From: Sciurus carolinensis
Lineage: Eukaryota; Chordata; Mammalia; Rodentia; Sciuridae
Direction of reading: 5' to 3'
DNA length: 64,000 bases
NCBI RefSeq assembly: GCF_902686445.1
Contig: NC_062219.1
Location: forward strand, 42,373,056-42,437,055
Made by a program: the position numbers and the translations under genes. Every line of letters starts with the position of its first letter. Position 1 is the first letter of the stretch. The notes under the pieces are model-generated. The model did not search any database and had not been told where the DNA came from. It worked only from the letters and a program-made list of their open reading frames with translations. Shown here piece after piece: positions 33,727 to 46,728 of this stretch.

Positions 33727-36359
33727 GTTATCAAGACAGAAACGATGAACATGGTCAGTTTTCAAATTATAAGAAATCCATCTGGTTTTGGTCTTCCGTT
33801 GGTCTTCCTTCCTTGGGATGCATGTCTGGCCCTCTCCCACTTCACATGGTTTTGATGGGATACCAATCATAGGATCCCCCTTCCCTCTCCATCCCTCATC
33901 TCATCCCAAAGTGGTTAAGATGTGATACAAGTTGGTCAATCACACTCTCTCTTGAAGAAAGTTACATTCTGAGCAAAGAGAAAGGGAAACGGAATGTGAT
34001 TGAATCTGAGCTTTCCATTTGCAGCACTCTGAGATCTTAATATGAGATCTGGATTCAAGTTCTTCTGTTTCCCAAAGTTGGTTCATCTGTTCCTATGATT
34101 TTGTTATGACCCTAATAGTCTATAACTAATAAATTTCTCCCTTGCTTAATAGAACTCTTTCAGTGGTTTCAAAGAATTCTTGATGATGCATGAGTTCTAC
34201 ATTTTGTAGTCTAGAAACCAAAAGAAGATACTTGTTCATGTTTTTCTCCCTTCCCTCTCCAAACTTTCAGTGTGGGAACTCGGTTCCTGTCAAAGGAGGG
34301 AATTATTGAATCTATCAACTAGAACTGCATAGCTATATTATATAGAATGTTGAAAAGGGAGAAATACACAGAGAAGGAGGTAAGCACATACAAAATGACA
34401 AAGGATTCATCTACCTAAGACTCCCAGCAACAACCCTAGTCCTTGTATGGCTCCACCCTCTTTCACCAGCCCCCATTTTTTGCCACATGCACACTATTTC
34501 TCAGCAAAAACTATTTGATGTATACTGCACACTCTTATTTTCTGGCCACATTTTCTTTCTACTTATCAAATTCACTTCTGCTTTAGACCCTACCTCTCAA
34601 TAAAGTAAGTTCTTGACTCTTCAGGCCCTATCAGTATCTCATTTTTTCCTACCATCTTGTTAACATCTTATCAGATGTTAGAGGCGAGGCAAGATTGAGA
34701 AGCCATTCTCAAGTGCAAAGTTCAAAAGAAAGACAAACATGGAAAATGGGAGACAATTAAAAAAATGATATTTCTGAGACCTCATTGGACTGTTGTCTTG
34801 GCTACAGGCTCTGAGTTTTTAGTTTAGTTTGAGTGCCTTTTAATGTTTTCTTGGTAGCATTCATTTCTTAGATGGATGGAGAATATTATTACAACCCTAT
34901 ATTCCTCTTCCTGGTAAAAGAGCAAAGAAAATGTGTCAAATGTCAGCAGCTAGAAGACCACTTGCAGGGTAGATACTGAAGAATTTTCTGTCATTATGTG
35001 GACCCTGACTATTCCCCAGCCTGTATCAGATACTTGAGGGTGAATCAAAAAGTGCTTACTCTGCCCTCAAAGGAAGATGGATTTTCTATTCTTTCCTTTA
35101 TGAAAGATCCATGAGAGGTCATAGAAGCCCAGTGTACCCTTTGCTGACTTGGAGGGAGAAGATCCATCTGGTTTATAAGAAATGATTCTGTGAATTTTAA
35201 TTTCAGTTCAATGCTGTGCAATATTTCCCTTCATTTTTGACCACTTTCCTTATCTCTAGCTAAATGAGAGTAACTCTCAACTTCCTCTGGTTTTGCTATA
35301 AATTCTGAGGCCCCAAGCAAAGCCTAAGAAGTCATCCTTGGTCCCAGAGTCATCCTCCTGAGGACTGTGAGGACACATTGAGAATGTAATAAATTGTAAA
35401 CTCAGATGCTGGAAAAGCTGCTCCAACTGGGGTTGGCTGGAGTTTGTTCTTTGCTGTGCAACAGTAAGTTTAGGGGACTAGGTGTTTGACTCTGCAATTC
35501 AGTGAATTAGCTCCTTCTGGGCCCTGTGGATGCCTGATCCCACCTCATCTTCTGTCCTTGCTTCTCTTGATTGATACCAGTTGAAGATTTGAACTTTGAT
35601 CTTGTTTGCCTGTCTCCTTCATGGTGCATAATAGCTTACATATGTTTAGTAGACTATTTATGATAAAAACACCTGGTTCTTCTAAAGAATTCTAGAAGAA
35701 ATGACTCATTTTCCCCCTTGATTAGAGTGCATTGCATTACCTTTTAATTTTTTGTTGTTCTGTCTAGCAGAAGTTCTATTCTGACAAATTCTGTATCAGA
35801 AAATGCCTTACAGGCTTCAATCTTGCCTCTCTGCCCCTTCTGCTACAGAGAGTACTCTGCATCAGGACAGACGTGATAGCCATCTCAAATAACCAATACT
35901 AACCACGTAAGGGAAAAGTAATTAAAATAAAAATTCTCAAAAGAATAGAAATTCTCCAAGGAAAGGAAAATGAGATGTAACACATTAATTCAGCAAGCAG
36001 ATGCACTTAAAACCCTCTCAGAATAGTGGAAAACAGAGCAAACATCTGGGAGATTTCAGCTGTGAAGTAGAATTACAATCATTGGTTACAGAGACTTTTC
36101 TTGCCCCTTGCTTGTAAACAGTCAAATAAGTTCATGGAAAAGTATATAAATAGGAGGAATCATAAAATCCCCAACTAAATATCCCTTCTCAGGATAAAAG
36201 AGTAACTTTTGGAAAGAAATTCAGGAAACTACTGGGGGCAGGAAACAACCCCACATTTCCAAAAGTTGAATTATAGAACAGAATCCCATAAATCAGCCCC
36301 TCCACCTCACTGACCTCAGAGCCAGCAATCCTCCTGCTTGGGCCCCTCCTGCTGCTAGA
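33727..36359. other. Unique DNA
   Basis: 2.6 kb with no confident gene. 33840-33990 vaguely resembles a dispersed repeat ('gatgtgatacaagttggtcaatcacactctctc') that I cannot name. A small hairpin (taacatct/agatgtta) lies at 34661-34680. Confidence 0.4.
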
Positions 36360-36595
36360 AGACACTGGGGCTTCTGACTCGCCAGACCTACTGCCTGGTA
36401 TGTTCCTTGTCCATATTAAACATGGCTTTCTCCCTCACGTTCTGCAGATGTCAGCTAAAATATCACTTCCTCACATTATTCCAGAGGAATTTTTCTTGAC
36501 TCTTACTGTTTTCTGACTTTTTAAAGTATGTGCTCATTGCTTACCATTCTGGAACATTAGCTCCTTGAGGGCAAGGCTTGGTTGTGTTCAGTGTT
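36360..36595 (+). mobile_element. L2 LINE 3' region
   Basis: 'ctgcagatgtcagctaaaatatcacttcctcacattattccagagg', 'tctggaacattagctccttgagggcaaggcttgg' match the L2 3' region in order. Confidence 0.85.
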
Positions 36596-37567
36596 GACTG
36601 TGCGGTGGACATGAAGATGAACCACCAAGATCCTTCCATGGGGACAGAGAAGTTCTTACCTCACTTCCTTCAGCTGTTGGCCCCAGATTAGCTCAGCTGC
36701 AGAGAGCACCCTTGCCATGGTCACACCCTTCTGTGGTTGCTCCATGGACAAGGACTGACCAAGGCAGAGGTGTACAGTTAAAGTCATTGGATTCAACATG
36801 GGAAAACTCTGATGAACCATTTCAGCTCCAGAGTTTCCTGAGGGGTGGCAGAGGCTACTGGACCTCATTATCATACAGTTTCTCCCTTGATGGATCTTAC
36901 ATTTCCATTCCCTTTCCACAGGTACTGATTCCAAGGACATATCAAACTACTTCCTGGCAAAGCCAGCGGGTGGAAAAAAAGAGGAACCATTTTCTCTTGA
37001 TAATTTATTGCTCTATTACACAAGACATTATCTTCATCCAAATATAAATTCCTTTACTTGGCAGGAATTTGGGGAGAAACACGTATGTTCCTGGGACTGT
37101 TTAGGGTACTGATGGGATGAAAGTTAAAACACCAACTATTTTCCTACATCCTAATTCTAGTAGAAAGGATAAAATAAACTAGCAAATAGGTAAACAAAAG
37201 AGATAATCCGTGGGTGGGATTAGAGATGTGAGGAAAATAGACCACATAGTGGGTTGAAATGGGGATTGATCCACTGCTAAACAGGATGGTTCCTGAGGGG
37301 CTCTAGGGAAGGACTTTGAAGTTGAGATTAAATGGTGAGAGGATTCAGCCATGCCTAAGTCTTGGAAGTGGTACTCCATGTGTGTTTATCAAGTGCAGAT
37401 CATACGCAGGCACTGGAGTAGATAATAGGGTTGTAAAGACTGGTTTTATACTCTTGCCTCTCAGAAAATACTTTTTTTACAGTCACAAATAATTGGAATG
37501 TTTACTGTAAGGAAATCTGAGTATTTTAATTACCCCCCTGATAAGACTGTTTGCAAAAATTAACTGA
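36596..37567. other. Unique DNA
   Basis: No gene or repeat recognised. Opposed frames of 94 and 111 codons (36656-37047) overlap and neither resembles a protein. Confidence 0.5.
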
Positions 37568-37792
37568 AATCTTTATTGAGCACTTACTATGTGCCAGATC
37601 TTCTTCTAAACAATTTCCATTACTAATAGACACCCTATAAGGTAGATATTATTATTTTTTATTATTATTATCTAATTGTTTATAAAACAAGGCACAGAGT
37701 AGATAATTTCCCAGCATCACATTTAGCAAGGATGAGAGGTAGAAATTAAACCCCCACAGTCTAATGCCAGATCTCACACTCTTGACCTTTTG
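37568..37792 (-). mobile_element. MIR SINE, antisense
   Basis: attgagcacttactatgtgc at the left, then 'ccctataaggtagatattat', 'ggcacagagtagataatttc' and 'gatctcacactcttgacc' form a near full-length MIR complement. Confidence 0.92.
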
Positions 37793-38576
37793 TATTATAT
37801 TGAAACTTCTCCTTACTATTCCCAGAGTTCCTTTCCCACAAGGAGTTCTTACGTTTTATATATACATTTAAAAAAACGATACTCTCTTCATTATGCAGCA
37901 ATATGTATTTCTCTATGCCCATATTCAGTTCAACTATTTTGCAAAGTGAAAAGCTGTATATTCTTCATTAGAGTAATTTATAACTTGATGGTATCACCGT
38001 GTGCCTTACACATTGTTTTTATTAGTAATCTCAGGAACTTGAAAGCACTATAATCGGTTATTTCTGAGTATACAATGGAGATTGTCCCAGATTTTCTTCC
38101 AACACTAATACTTGGTAAAAGGAGCAAAAATTAAACAGTACTTGCTGATGTAAAACTGAAGCACGAAAGAATGTAAAATTAATCACTTTAAAATTAAAAA
38201 TACACAACAAATAGTGAAAGAATGTATAAATGTTCACTCAATTCACAGAGAATTTAAATGTTTTCATGACCCTGATTCATGGCTCTCCAATGTAGAAGTA
38301 ACTGGCATAATTTTCCATTGAATGAGATACTGTATTATTTGCAATTTAACAAGTACTTTCTAGATTTTCAAACTTACTCATCACTGACAGAGTCATAAGG
38401 CAACTCAACACTAAAGTTTATTCTCATAAGAAGATATTTGTACTTCTTGACCTATGTTTTCCTAAAATTTGTTGTTAGAAGAAAGATAACCTCAAGCTTC
38501 AACTGTATCTAATTTTTAAAAAGTAGAAGGAAAAAAAAAGTAATAAAACCAGAAAGTTGGGATATCTATAAAAAAT
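37793..38576. other. Unique AT-rich DNA
   Basis: No gene or repeat recognised. Confidence 0.5.
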
Positions 38577-38785
38577 TTGTATACAATATTTATAAATCAC
38601 TTGGATACTGAGAGCATTTCTGTTGATCCTACAACTTCTAAGGGGCATTTTATTTTAGAAATGTGGAAAGGGACGCTTAGAGACGTGAAGTATATTGCTT
38701 TGGGTCACATGGCTATTAAATTACAGATGATTCAAGTCCAAGCTGCTCTGAATTCCAAATCTTGCACTCATTAGCATTATCTTAA
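38577..38785 (-). mobile_element. MIR SINE, antisense
   Basis: 'attttagaaatgtggaaaggga', cgcttagagacgtgaagtat, 'gggtcacatggctattaaatt', 'aagtccaagctgctctgaattcc' follow the MIR complement. Confidence 0.78.
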
Positions 38786-39164
38786 CTTGGGGAAAAGAGA
38801 AGTTCACATTTGAATACTCAGTACCAGTCATTATATTTTTCAACTATTATTTATGCCTGTTGGCTTATTGGATGGATTTTCTCCAGTAGGGTCTTCCCAG
38901 TTGGGATAATCCATCTCCACAGCTCTGACAATGTGTCTGGATAGCACTAAGCAACTGAGAGATTTTAATGTCCAAGAACTTGGAGCATTCTTTCTGTGTA
39001 GGTCTTTTAGAAATCACCTCTCACTGAGAAATTATGTTTCATGATTTAACTAGTAAGTGCCTACACGGCTTATTCATTTCTGTGATGTTGTTTTTGTGTG
39101 TGCCCATCTCTTAATAGTGAATATGTCTTTGACATATTGTTCTGCAAGAAAAAATATTGTAGCT
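38786..39164. other. Unique DNA
   Basis: No gene or repeat recognised. Confidence 0.5.
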
Positions 39165-39400
39165 ACCTTTTAGCTTCATTGAGATACAATTTAGTTGGTG
39201 TATAATTCACTCCTTTGAAGTGTACAGCTCACTAACTTTTAGTATAGTCACAGAACTGAACATCCATCAGCACAATAAGTTTTAGAACATTTTCATTAAC
39301 CCAATACTCCTTAGCTGAACTCCCCTAAATTCCCCAAATCCTTAGAGTTAAGCACTCTTGAGTTTGCTTTCTGTCCTCATAGATTTGCCCATTATATGGA

Positions 39401-39441
<41 letters not shown>

Positions 39442-39925
39442 GTTGTGACTGTTTTCTTTCATTTACCAAAATGTTCTCAAGGTTCATCCATGTTACAGTG
39501 TATGTCAGTCTTACATCTATTTTTATTATGAATAACATTCCTCTGTATGTATATACCACATTTAATTTATCCATTCATTAGCTGATGGATATTTGTTTGG
39601 GGATTTTTGGCTCTTACAAATAGTGCTGCTATGAATGTTCATGTATAAATTTAAGGGTAATTTGAATTAATTTCTCTTGGTTTTATATCTAGGAGTGGAG
39701 TTGGTGAACCATAAAGTAACTTTATGTTTAGCTATTTGAAAAACTGCCAGATAATTTTCCAAAGTTGCTGCATCATTTTCTATTTCCACCAGCAAGCAGC
39801 AGTGTAGGGCAATTCTGATTTCTCCACATCCTGTTCAACACTCATTATCTTTTTTATTTTGGCCGTCCTGATGGGTGTGAAGTGGCATATCATAGTGGTT
39901 TTGATTTGCATTTCTTTTTAACATA
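39165..39925 (-). mobile_element. Old L1M 3' part, antisense, with GT microsatellite
   Basis: The complement is an L1M 3' UTR and ORF2 end: 'gagatacaatttagttggtg', 'aggttcatccatgttacagt', 'ggagttggtgaaccataaagtaactttatg', 'gaaaaactgccagataattttcc', 'gatgggtgtgaagtggcat'. Continuous across 760 bp apart from a GT expansion, and strongly diverged, so an ancient insertion. Confidence 0.9.
39403..39444. repeat. (TG)n microsatellite inside L1M
   Basis: About 20 TG units with one GC-containing interruption (tgcgtg). It occupies the position where the L1M has 'ggaatcatacaatatgtgg'. Confidence 0.95.
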
Positions 39926-41066
39926 GCTTCTAAAAATAGTAAAAGTACTTATTAAATATCTACAAAGGATATGCAGCAACTAACCATTAGAAACAAAAGG
40001 AAAAAAAAATCACACAATGGAAAATATATACATGTTTTCAAACCTGCTTCTTAAAAATTAGAATGGGAAACAGTAGAGCTGAAAATTAATATTTGAAATA
40101 CATTCATGATAAAATTAAAAAAATTCTGTGTGATAATAATGATGGTTCTCTGGATGGTTCTATGCTAATCATTCCTTAGTTTGCATAAGACACTTCACCT
40201 GAATGAACACAGGAACACTCTCAGATTATAGTAAGTAGTTGCACATAAACTTTAGGTAAATATATTTCTGAAGATCAATATTTGAAATAGCTATGTCTTT
40301 GACAAATCAGCAGTTACTCAATTGCTCACTCATTCCTATGAATTCTTCCTCCTGTGTGTAAGAGTGTGTGCCAGTGTACTTGTGGTCAATATTAGGTGGT
40401 TTGATTACAAAACTGAGATGATCCCTTTGTCAGGGAACATTTGAAATGAAAGACAAGAAACACACACACACAAAAAAAGGAAAGTGTTTATCAAGGATAA
40501 TTGGACCCAACTATTGTCTTTTTTTTCTTTCCTAAAACCCTAGAGGCTTATAACTGAATGTGTCCATATATCCTAATTTTCTCATGCAGTCCTGAATCGT
40601 GCCTATTATCCTAATGTCATTGTTAAAACCTTTCCCTTTTACTTTCAAAAGTTGCCTGAAAATATATTAAATTGTATGTTCATCCTATTTATAAAAGATC
40701 TTCCATTGTAATGAGAAATATGTGAAACAGAACCCCTGAAAAAGGGAAAATGTCAAGACACAGGCAAGTCTTCAAGCCCACCTCTTTTAGATGGGAAAGG
40801 TAAGAAATTAGGGAGACAAAAACTTAAGCTGATACCCTGTCCTGAAGGACATCACATCAATATCCCCTGTATGGGTTTCCTTAGCACACCTCTGATTTCC
40901 CTTTATCCCAGATGTACTTGGAAACACAGGTGTGTCCACATGAAGGGAAACAGGGGGACAGCATGTTGGAGCATAATTCTGACCAGGTCACTGGATTCTA
41001 AGGATTGAAAATTGACTTACTTCCAAGCTCTAGTTGGCAGGATTGAAGAAACTGCTAATTAATATC
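39926..41066. other. Unique AT-rich DNA
   Basis: No gene or named repeat. A short (CA)n run with an A tail lies at about 40459-40480. Confidence 0.5.
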
Positions 41067-41187
41067 TGGAAGAGTGTACCTATGTCATTGTATGGACAAT
41101 AATAATACCAACTGTTCATTTCTGTAGGTCACAATTGCTTCAGGTTTAAAATAACATTGAGGTAGCAAGAAAAATTGTATTTCTCCT
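41067..41187 (+). repeat. Inverted repeat, left arm (121 bp)
   Basis: This arm begins tggaagagtgtacctatgtc and ends tgtatttctcct. Its reverse complement is present at 41798-41918. I compared all 121 positions and found one mismatch (c in gcttcagg against t in the partner). It matches no repeat family I know and is not an L1 or SINE. Confidence 0.95.
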
Positions 41188-41797
41188 GGTCAATCTTGGT
41201 TGAGATCAGTTCAGTGGTGGGCAGACCTAGAGACATAGGGAGGTCCATGGATTGGACTTTAAGGAACTGGAGTGGCTATGTTGGGGACTGTTCCTATTCT
41301 TTACCCCTCAGGACAGGGCAGGACAGGGATTTTTCTTTCCCCAAATCCATGTGAATTAAAACTAATCTTAAGAGCCACAGGACTGGTTTATGATCATAGT
41401 TAGGTGCCAGTTCTCACTGGTGATTTTTAATAACTTTCAAGATATTCTCCCTCTAATGGAGAAAATACATTAATCGAGTGGAGAATATGGTTTTTAGAGT
41501 TTTGCTGTCTACTCCTTAGTTAATGGGGTAGATGTCATTATATGGCACACAAAATAAGTAGCAAAAAATTAATGTACGTATTTGAACTTCCTTTGAATTA
41601 CCTTCATGAAATGTATTTGCTAACTTGAAGAATAACCCTGGACAATTATAGATAATATAAGTTATTTCATAAGGCAGAGGAAGCATATTTAGATTCCCAT
41701 CTTTCATTCCCAGAGAATTTCACACATACAAAGTTACACCAGACTTTCTCAATAGATTTGACTTTGGATTCATCTTTTAGGGATAATAGAATGAAAA
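41188..41797. other. 610-bp spacer between inverted arms
   Basis: Single-copy-looking sequence with no recognised repeat or gene. A 63-codon minus frame (41516-41707) is unremarkable. The gaca-type repeat aggacagggcaggacaggga lies at about 41310-41330. Confidence 0.5.
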
Positions 41798-41918
41798 AGG
41801 AGAAATACAATTTTTCTTGCTACCTCAATGTTATTTTAAACCTAAAGCAATTGTGACCTACAGAAATGAACAGTTGGTATTATTATTGTCCATACAATGA
41901 CATAGGTACACTCTTCCA
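41798..41918 (-). repeat. Inverted repeat, right arm (121 bp)
   Basis: Reverse complement of 41067-41187, 120 of 121 positions identical. The sequences outside both arms diverge at once, so the ends are sharp. Confidence 0.95.
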
Positions 41919-42333
41919 TAAATATTTCACTAAAGGATCAGAATATTGCCTAACATTTTCTAAGTTTTCATTCATTATTAAAAGAAAAACAACTTTAGGT
42001 TTTAATAGTGGAAAAACTCCTCTGTCTATATATTAGGAATCTATTAGTTGAATTTAAAGATGGACTTCTATGTAAAACTATATGAGTAAACAAAGTTGTG
42101 GTGTTTCTCTGTCTGTGATACATTTTGTACTAAATTCCCTTATAACCTATCTATACTTAAAATAAAATCAATAAGTTAATAGGTTGAACTTTGTATACCT
42201 TTTCACAGTAAATATTCTTCATTAGATGTTAAAATTGTTTCTATAAAGATGTATATGCTTCTGTCTCACTTTTTCTTCTCCTCTATACATACATGTATAC
42301 ACACATGCATAAGTCCTTTCTCCTTTAAATTTA

Positions 42334-42335
<2 letters not shown>
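41919..42335. other. Unique AT-rich DNA
   Basis: No gene or repeat recognised. A short alternating stretch (acatacatgtatacacacatg) precedes the microsatellite. Confidence 0.5.
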
Positions 42336-42381
<46 letters not shown>

Positions 42382-42390
42382 TGTGTGTGT
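42336..42390. repeat. (TG)n microsatellite
   Basis: About 27 TG units with a single ta interruption, abutting an antisense ID-like SINE. Confidence 0.95.
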
Positions 42391-42466
42391 TTCTGGGAAT
42401 CAACCTAGGTTCTCAGGTATGCTGGGCAAGTGCTCTAACACTATGCTACATTCCCACTTCCCTTAA
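42391..42466 (-). mobile_element. Decayed ID-type SINE, antisense
   Basis: 'ttctgggaatcaacctaggttc', 'tatgctgggcaagtgctcta', acactatgctacattcccac match the complement of the ID body with many substitutions. Confidence 0.75.
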
Positions 42467-45400
42467 ATTCAAAACTGATCAAATCCAAAGTCAGTTTATT
42501 AACTGCAACATGTATATGAAGCAGTTTAAAACTAACCCACAGACGTTGGTCAACCCCATAGTTAACATCTTTCAGTTTGAAGTATCCAAGGATTGAAGCT
42601 CATTGAAATAGAAAGAAAGCAGGGAGAAGAGGGAATGTGTTCATGCTGCTTCATAATGATTTCTTCTGTCACCTGCAAAAGAATATCATTTAAATGAATC
42701 AAAAAATTCTGCATACATGGGATTTTAAAAACATAAATGCACCAGCAAAATAAATAAAGCATAAAATTAATCCCGAGATGAAAAAGAAAGTGAAGTAGAA
42801 AAACAGTCATGCTTCCCAATCTTCTGATCAAAACAATGGAAAAGGAGGGGGGTTATCAAATAAGATCCTGGAAACAGAAGATGCTGAGTGTGAATTATTT
42901 TGAAATCTTATCCAAACCCCAATATACATGTATAGAGAACAAGGATCTGTGTGTTCTGTCGAATGGCCCTGTGGGTTGAGGATTTGCTCCAGTGTTGCAG
43001 TCAGCATTTCTAAGCTCTGTCATGATCCTGTGCCAAGAGGACATCTTCGTGACGACTCACAATGTGCCCTCAGCTTGAGTCCCTGTCTTTAGTTCCAAAA
43101 CCGCTTTCAGTGCCACGTACCTCCTGCAAGGCAGTGTGACCCTTATGAAATCACATTTCCCCGGTGCTTTTGTTGTTATGACAATTGGCATCTTAGTTCT
43201 GGTAGATTCTGGTTCCTCAGAAAACTCTAGTTTGACTCAGTGGAAGGTGTTGGGGATATGGGGATCAGAGAATGTGGCTTTCTGAAACCCTGTGTGCTTG
43301 CATGGTCTCAAATTATGGTTAAACCTGGGTTTTCAGTGTTTTCAGTTTCTTCTAAATTTAAAAGATGGGAAATATGGTAAAATTGGAGTATTATTCTTGG
43401 AAATATTTCTCTAACATGATTCATTTGATTCTTGGTTAACCCCGAGTTCCTTAATTGGGTGTATGTTTTCTAATATGACAATATGTGTTACTTAAAGTTG
43501 CATAGGCTTAAACAACAACAACAGTAACAACACCAATATCAAAATTCTGAGCCTATTAGAATAAACAGTTTAATAATTTATTACCTTAAATGAGAAGATA
43601 CAGTCGCCTTTTACCAATATTCCATTCCACAAATATTTTTAAGCCCCTTGCAGAAACAAGGCCCTATACTAAAATGCTGTGAATGCTACAACTATGAACC
43701 TACTTGAATGTAATATTTAGATGTGATCTGCTATTTAGACAAATAAGTCATGTCTTGGATACAAATAGAAACTAAACATGGCTTAATATTTTTAAATTTT
43801 TGATATTTAAAATATAGGAACATATTGATGAGTAGACTCTACTTTGCTCATCCTAAATGTATTAATTTCACAATTATATAATATGGTTATACTTGTTATA
43901 ATTTTCACGCTGTAAGCTGGTATTGATATATGTCTCTTAAAGCAAAATAAATGCATTTTATAGCTGATGCTTTTGTGGGGACTAATCTGGCTTCCATAGC
44001 AATCATAAATAGTTGTAATCCTCTGTTGCTAAAAAGGAAAGAGCAAAATCGCCTTAACTTATTATTTTCTCCTTCATTCTTTTTCTTAAGCCCAATATGT
44101 GCATTTTCTTTCCCCCAAACTTTTGATTAGCAGTTTGCTAACTTGCTTTGCTCTATGGATTTCATACTTTTTTCATTAATCACATCTGTCAGACTTTTTT
44201 CCCCAATGGTTGGATAACTTTGAAGATTGATTTCCATCTCCTAAGTGTTAAATTTCCTCCTGTTCCCAGGGTTCAGTTCACAATGGTACTCACTGAAAAA
44301 TACTATGTCAAAATTTGGGGCAAATTGATCCATCTTTTTGGATCTCAATCGCTTCATTTGTTAAAAAACCAAGAAGATCAAAACAGATGATATCTATCTA
44401 TATTCCCTATAGCTTTGAGGAAGCATGACACATGTCTCCAGTCAACCTGTAACAAATATCAATGTAGAATTTACTATCTCATCAATATTTACTTAGGAGA
44501 TGTAGTTGATAGTGAAAGTTAGTCAGTAGATGGCACTGTTTATTATGGTATTACTGTTAAGGAACACTCACATAGAATGCCAATTACCTCACCTGATCAG
44601 GATGGGGGTAGGAGAGGAGGCGGCTTGTTTTTGCACAGGAGAACACATAGATTTCTGAGGTTAGAGTGACCTTGAGAAAAAAATCTAGTTCATCTTCCTG
44701 GTTCTTTAAAAGGAAAACTCTATTTTATAGATTTTTCAGAGAAGTGGATATTTTTAACACACTTCATTTGCCCCTTTCAAATTTGAAACACTCATGAAAT
44801 CTTCTATCCAAATCACATCTTTTCTTCATGTTCTTGTATTCAGCCCTGAGTGAAATTCAAAACAATTCTTTTCATTCCTTCCCTGTAAAATTCCAACAGG
44901 TTTTTAGGAAGCATTATTATTTTACACAAGCGTTTTTTTCTTCCTTGGGACCTGAGAAAGACATCAGGTTTTGCGTAGGTGACTCTCCACCATGCCTTTC
45001 TGAATTCTAATATGCCATCATATCAGGCCCACACATATATATCTATACACACATATATAGTATTTATACACACAGTTAATTATTAAGTAACCAAGATATG
45101 CAGATGCATACAGTACACAAGAGATAAACAAGCATTTTCATTAGCCAAAAGTACATCGTCTCATTTGGAGAAACAGATACAGCAAAATGAACAATATGTA
45201 GTTAGTAACTATTATGTATAGACCCTTGCTTTCCACTACTATCTTTTCATCTTTCTCTTATGTTTCTGTTTTTTATTCATGAATTTGAATCATCAAGAAA
45301 ATATTTAGAACAGTTCAGAGAGTTAACCATCCTGAATCATATCATTCTTTCTCTTTAAAAATTTCAAGGAAGCATTAGTATAACTTAAGCTTTTTTCAAT

Positions 45401-46169
45401 TTTGTCTCTAACTACTGTATTTAAGTCTCTTAACAGCACCAAATTTTATTTTATGTGTCATGAATTCCAAAGGTCTTACACAGTGCAAGCTTAGTAAAGA
45501 TACATGAGTGCTTTATAAATATCAGTTGGATAAATTAATGAATAAGTTCATGTAAATTAAGTCAGTTATTCAGGAGAATTATCAGCTGATTTCAAAATAC
45601 AGTTTTAATTATTGTCATGTCAACATTTGCTTCCCCTGTTATAAGTCTACTTATATTGTATTTTGAATCAGTAGTTCTCTTTGTGTTATGAACAAAAAGT
45701 GAAAAGGAGAATAAAGGAAAGCCACTTGAACAATTAATCTTATATATAGAAATGTACTTAAATAGTTATCTTACTTATGAGCATATTCATTTCATGATAT
45801 TATTCTGTACAGATTTTTCCCAGAAAAGATATTATTATAAACCTTCCCATTGTATCTTATTACAATTATAATCTTGTTGTTTTAAATTATTTGGAAAAAG
45901 TTGTGTTTAATTTTTTTTATTTCATTTTATTTCATTTGAGGAGCTTATATTATTTGTACTTTTTGCTATTTGAAAATGTTTCTTAAATTTTCCTCATAAT
46001 CATTAACTATGGACCAGTATATGCATTGCAATTTTATTCTGTACAATTTCTAGGGTTACCTTGCTAAAGACCCTCTGTAGTAAAACTAACATTTGATTAA
46101 TAAATGCTCTTACTACTTGAAGAAATCACTTGGTGTTCTATAAAATCACTTGATACCTATGAATATAGT
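42467..46169. other. Long, mostly unique stretch
   Basis: 3.7 kb with no gene supported. Weak antisense L2 3'-end similarity at about 43620-43700. A less AT-rich patch with several CpGs at 42950-43220 is unassigned. 44640-44760 faintly resembles an ancient SINE. AT-rich dyad sequence lies near 43785-43816, and mixed ac/at simple sequence at 45030-45075. Confidence 0.45.
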
Positions 46170-46728
46170 TAAAATGAGAAGACGTAGTCATTTTGAAGAC
46201 ACCATAAAGAATGACAATAAGAACCTGAAAAGATGTTTAAAATCGTTAGCATTAGGGAGATGCAATCTGAGACCATCTTGAGCCATCATCACACTCAATA
46301 GACCAACCAAAAACAACCAAAGTGGTAGTACCAGATACAGGTGAGGACACAGGGAAACTGGATCTCTCATACCTTGCTGGTAAATCCTGAGAATGGTACA
46401 GCCACTCTGAAGACAGGTCAGCAGATTCTTAAAAAAATAAACCTACCCTTATCATATGACCCCAGCCCTGATGCTGCTGGATGTTTATTCCAATAAAAAG
46501 GGATGAAATGTCCACACATGTAGCAACTTAGATGAATCTCAAGGACATCCCGTTGCCTGGAAAAAGGCCAGTCTCCAAAGGTCATTACTGTATGATTCTG
46601 TTTATAAAACATTCTTGAGATGACAAAATTACAGAGAGGGAGAAAAAATTAGTGGTTCCAGAGGTTACAGATGGTGATGGGGGGGTGCTGGCGATGATAC
46701 TATAAAAGGGTAGTAAGAGGAAAAAGAA
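46170..46728 (+). mobile_element. Old L1M ORF2 end/3' UTR, first part
   Basis: 'gcattagggagatgcaatct', 'ggatctctcataccttgctg', 'gatgaatctcaaggacatcc', 'cattcttgagatgacaaaattacagag' follow an old L1 ORF2 end. The 'aatggaatactactcagc' part is missing between about 46485 and 46500, indicating an internal deletion. It resumes at 47126 after a younger L1. Confidence 0.82.

Noticed and set aside
33640..33735. 3' splice site (pyrimidine tract plus cag)
   Set aside because: No open frame of interest follows, and the tract is a homopolymer-driven low-complexity run.
36656..37047. Overlapping 94- and 111-codon frames on opposite strands
   Set aside because: Neither has a recognisable domain, and mutual overlap of two accidental frames is common.
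41067..41918. Primary microRNA hairpin or hAT/piggyBac-type transposon ends
   Set aside because: The 610-nt loop and 121-bp stem are far outside microRNA size. No target-site duplication or transposase remnant flanks or fills the repeat.
42249..42596. 115-codon frame with a Cys-Val run
   Set aside because: The run is a translated TG microsatellite and the rest is an antisense ID SINE.
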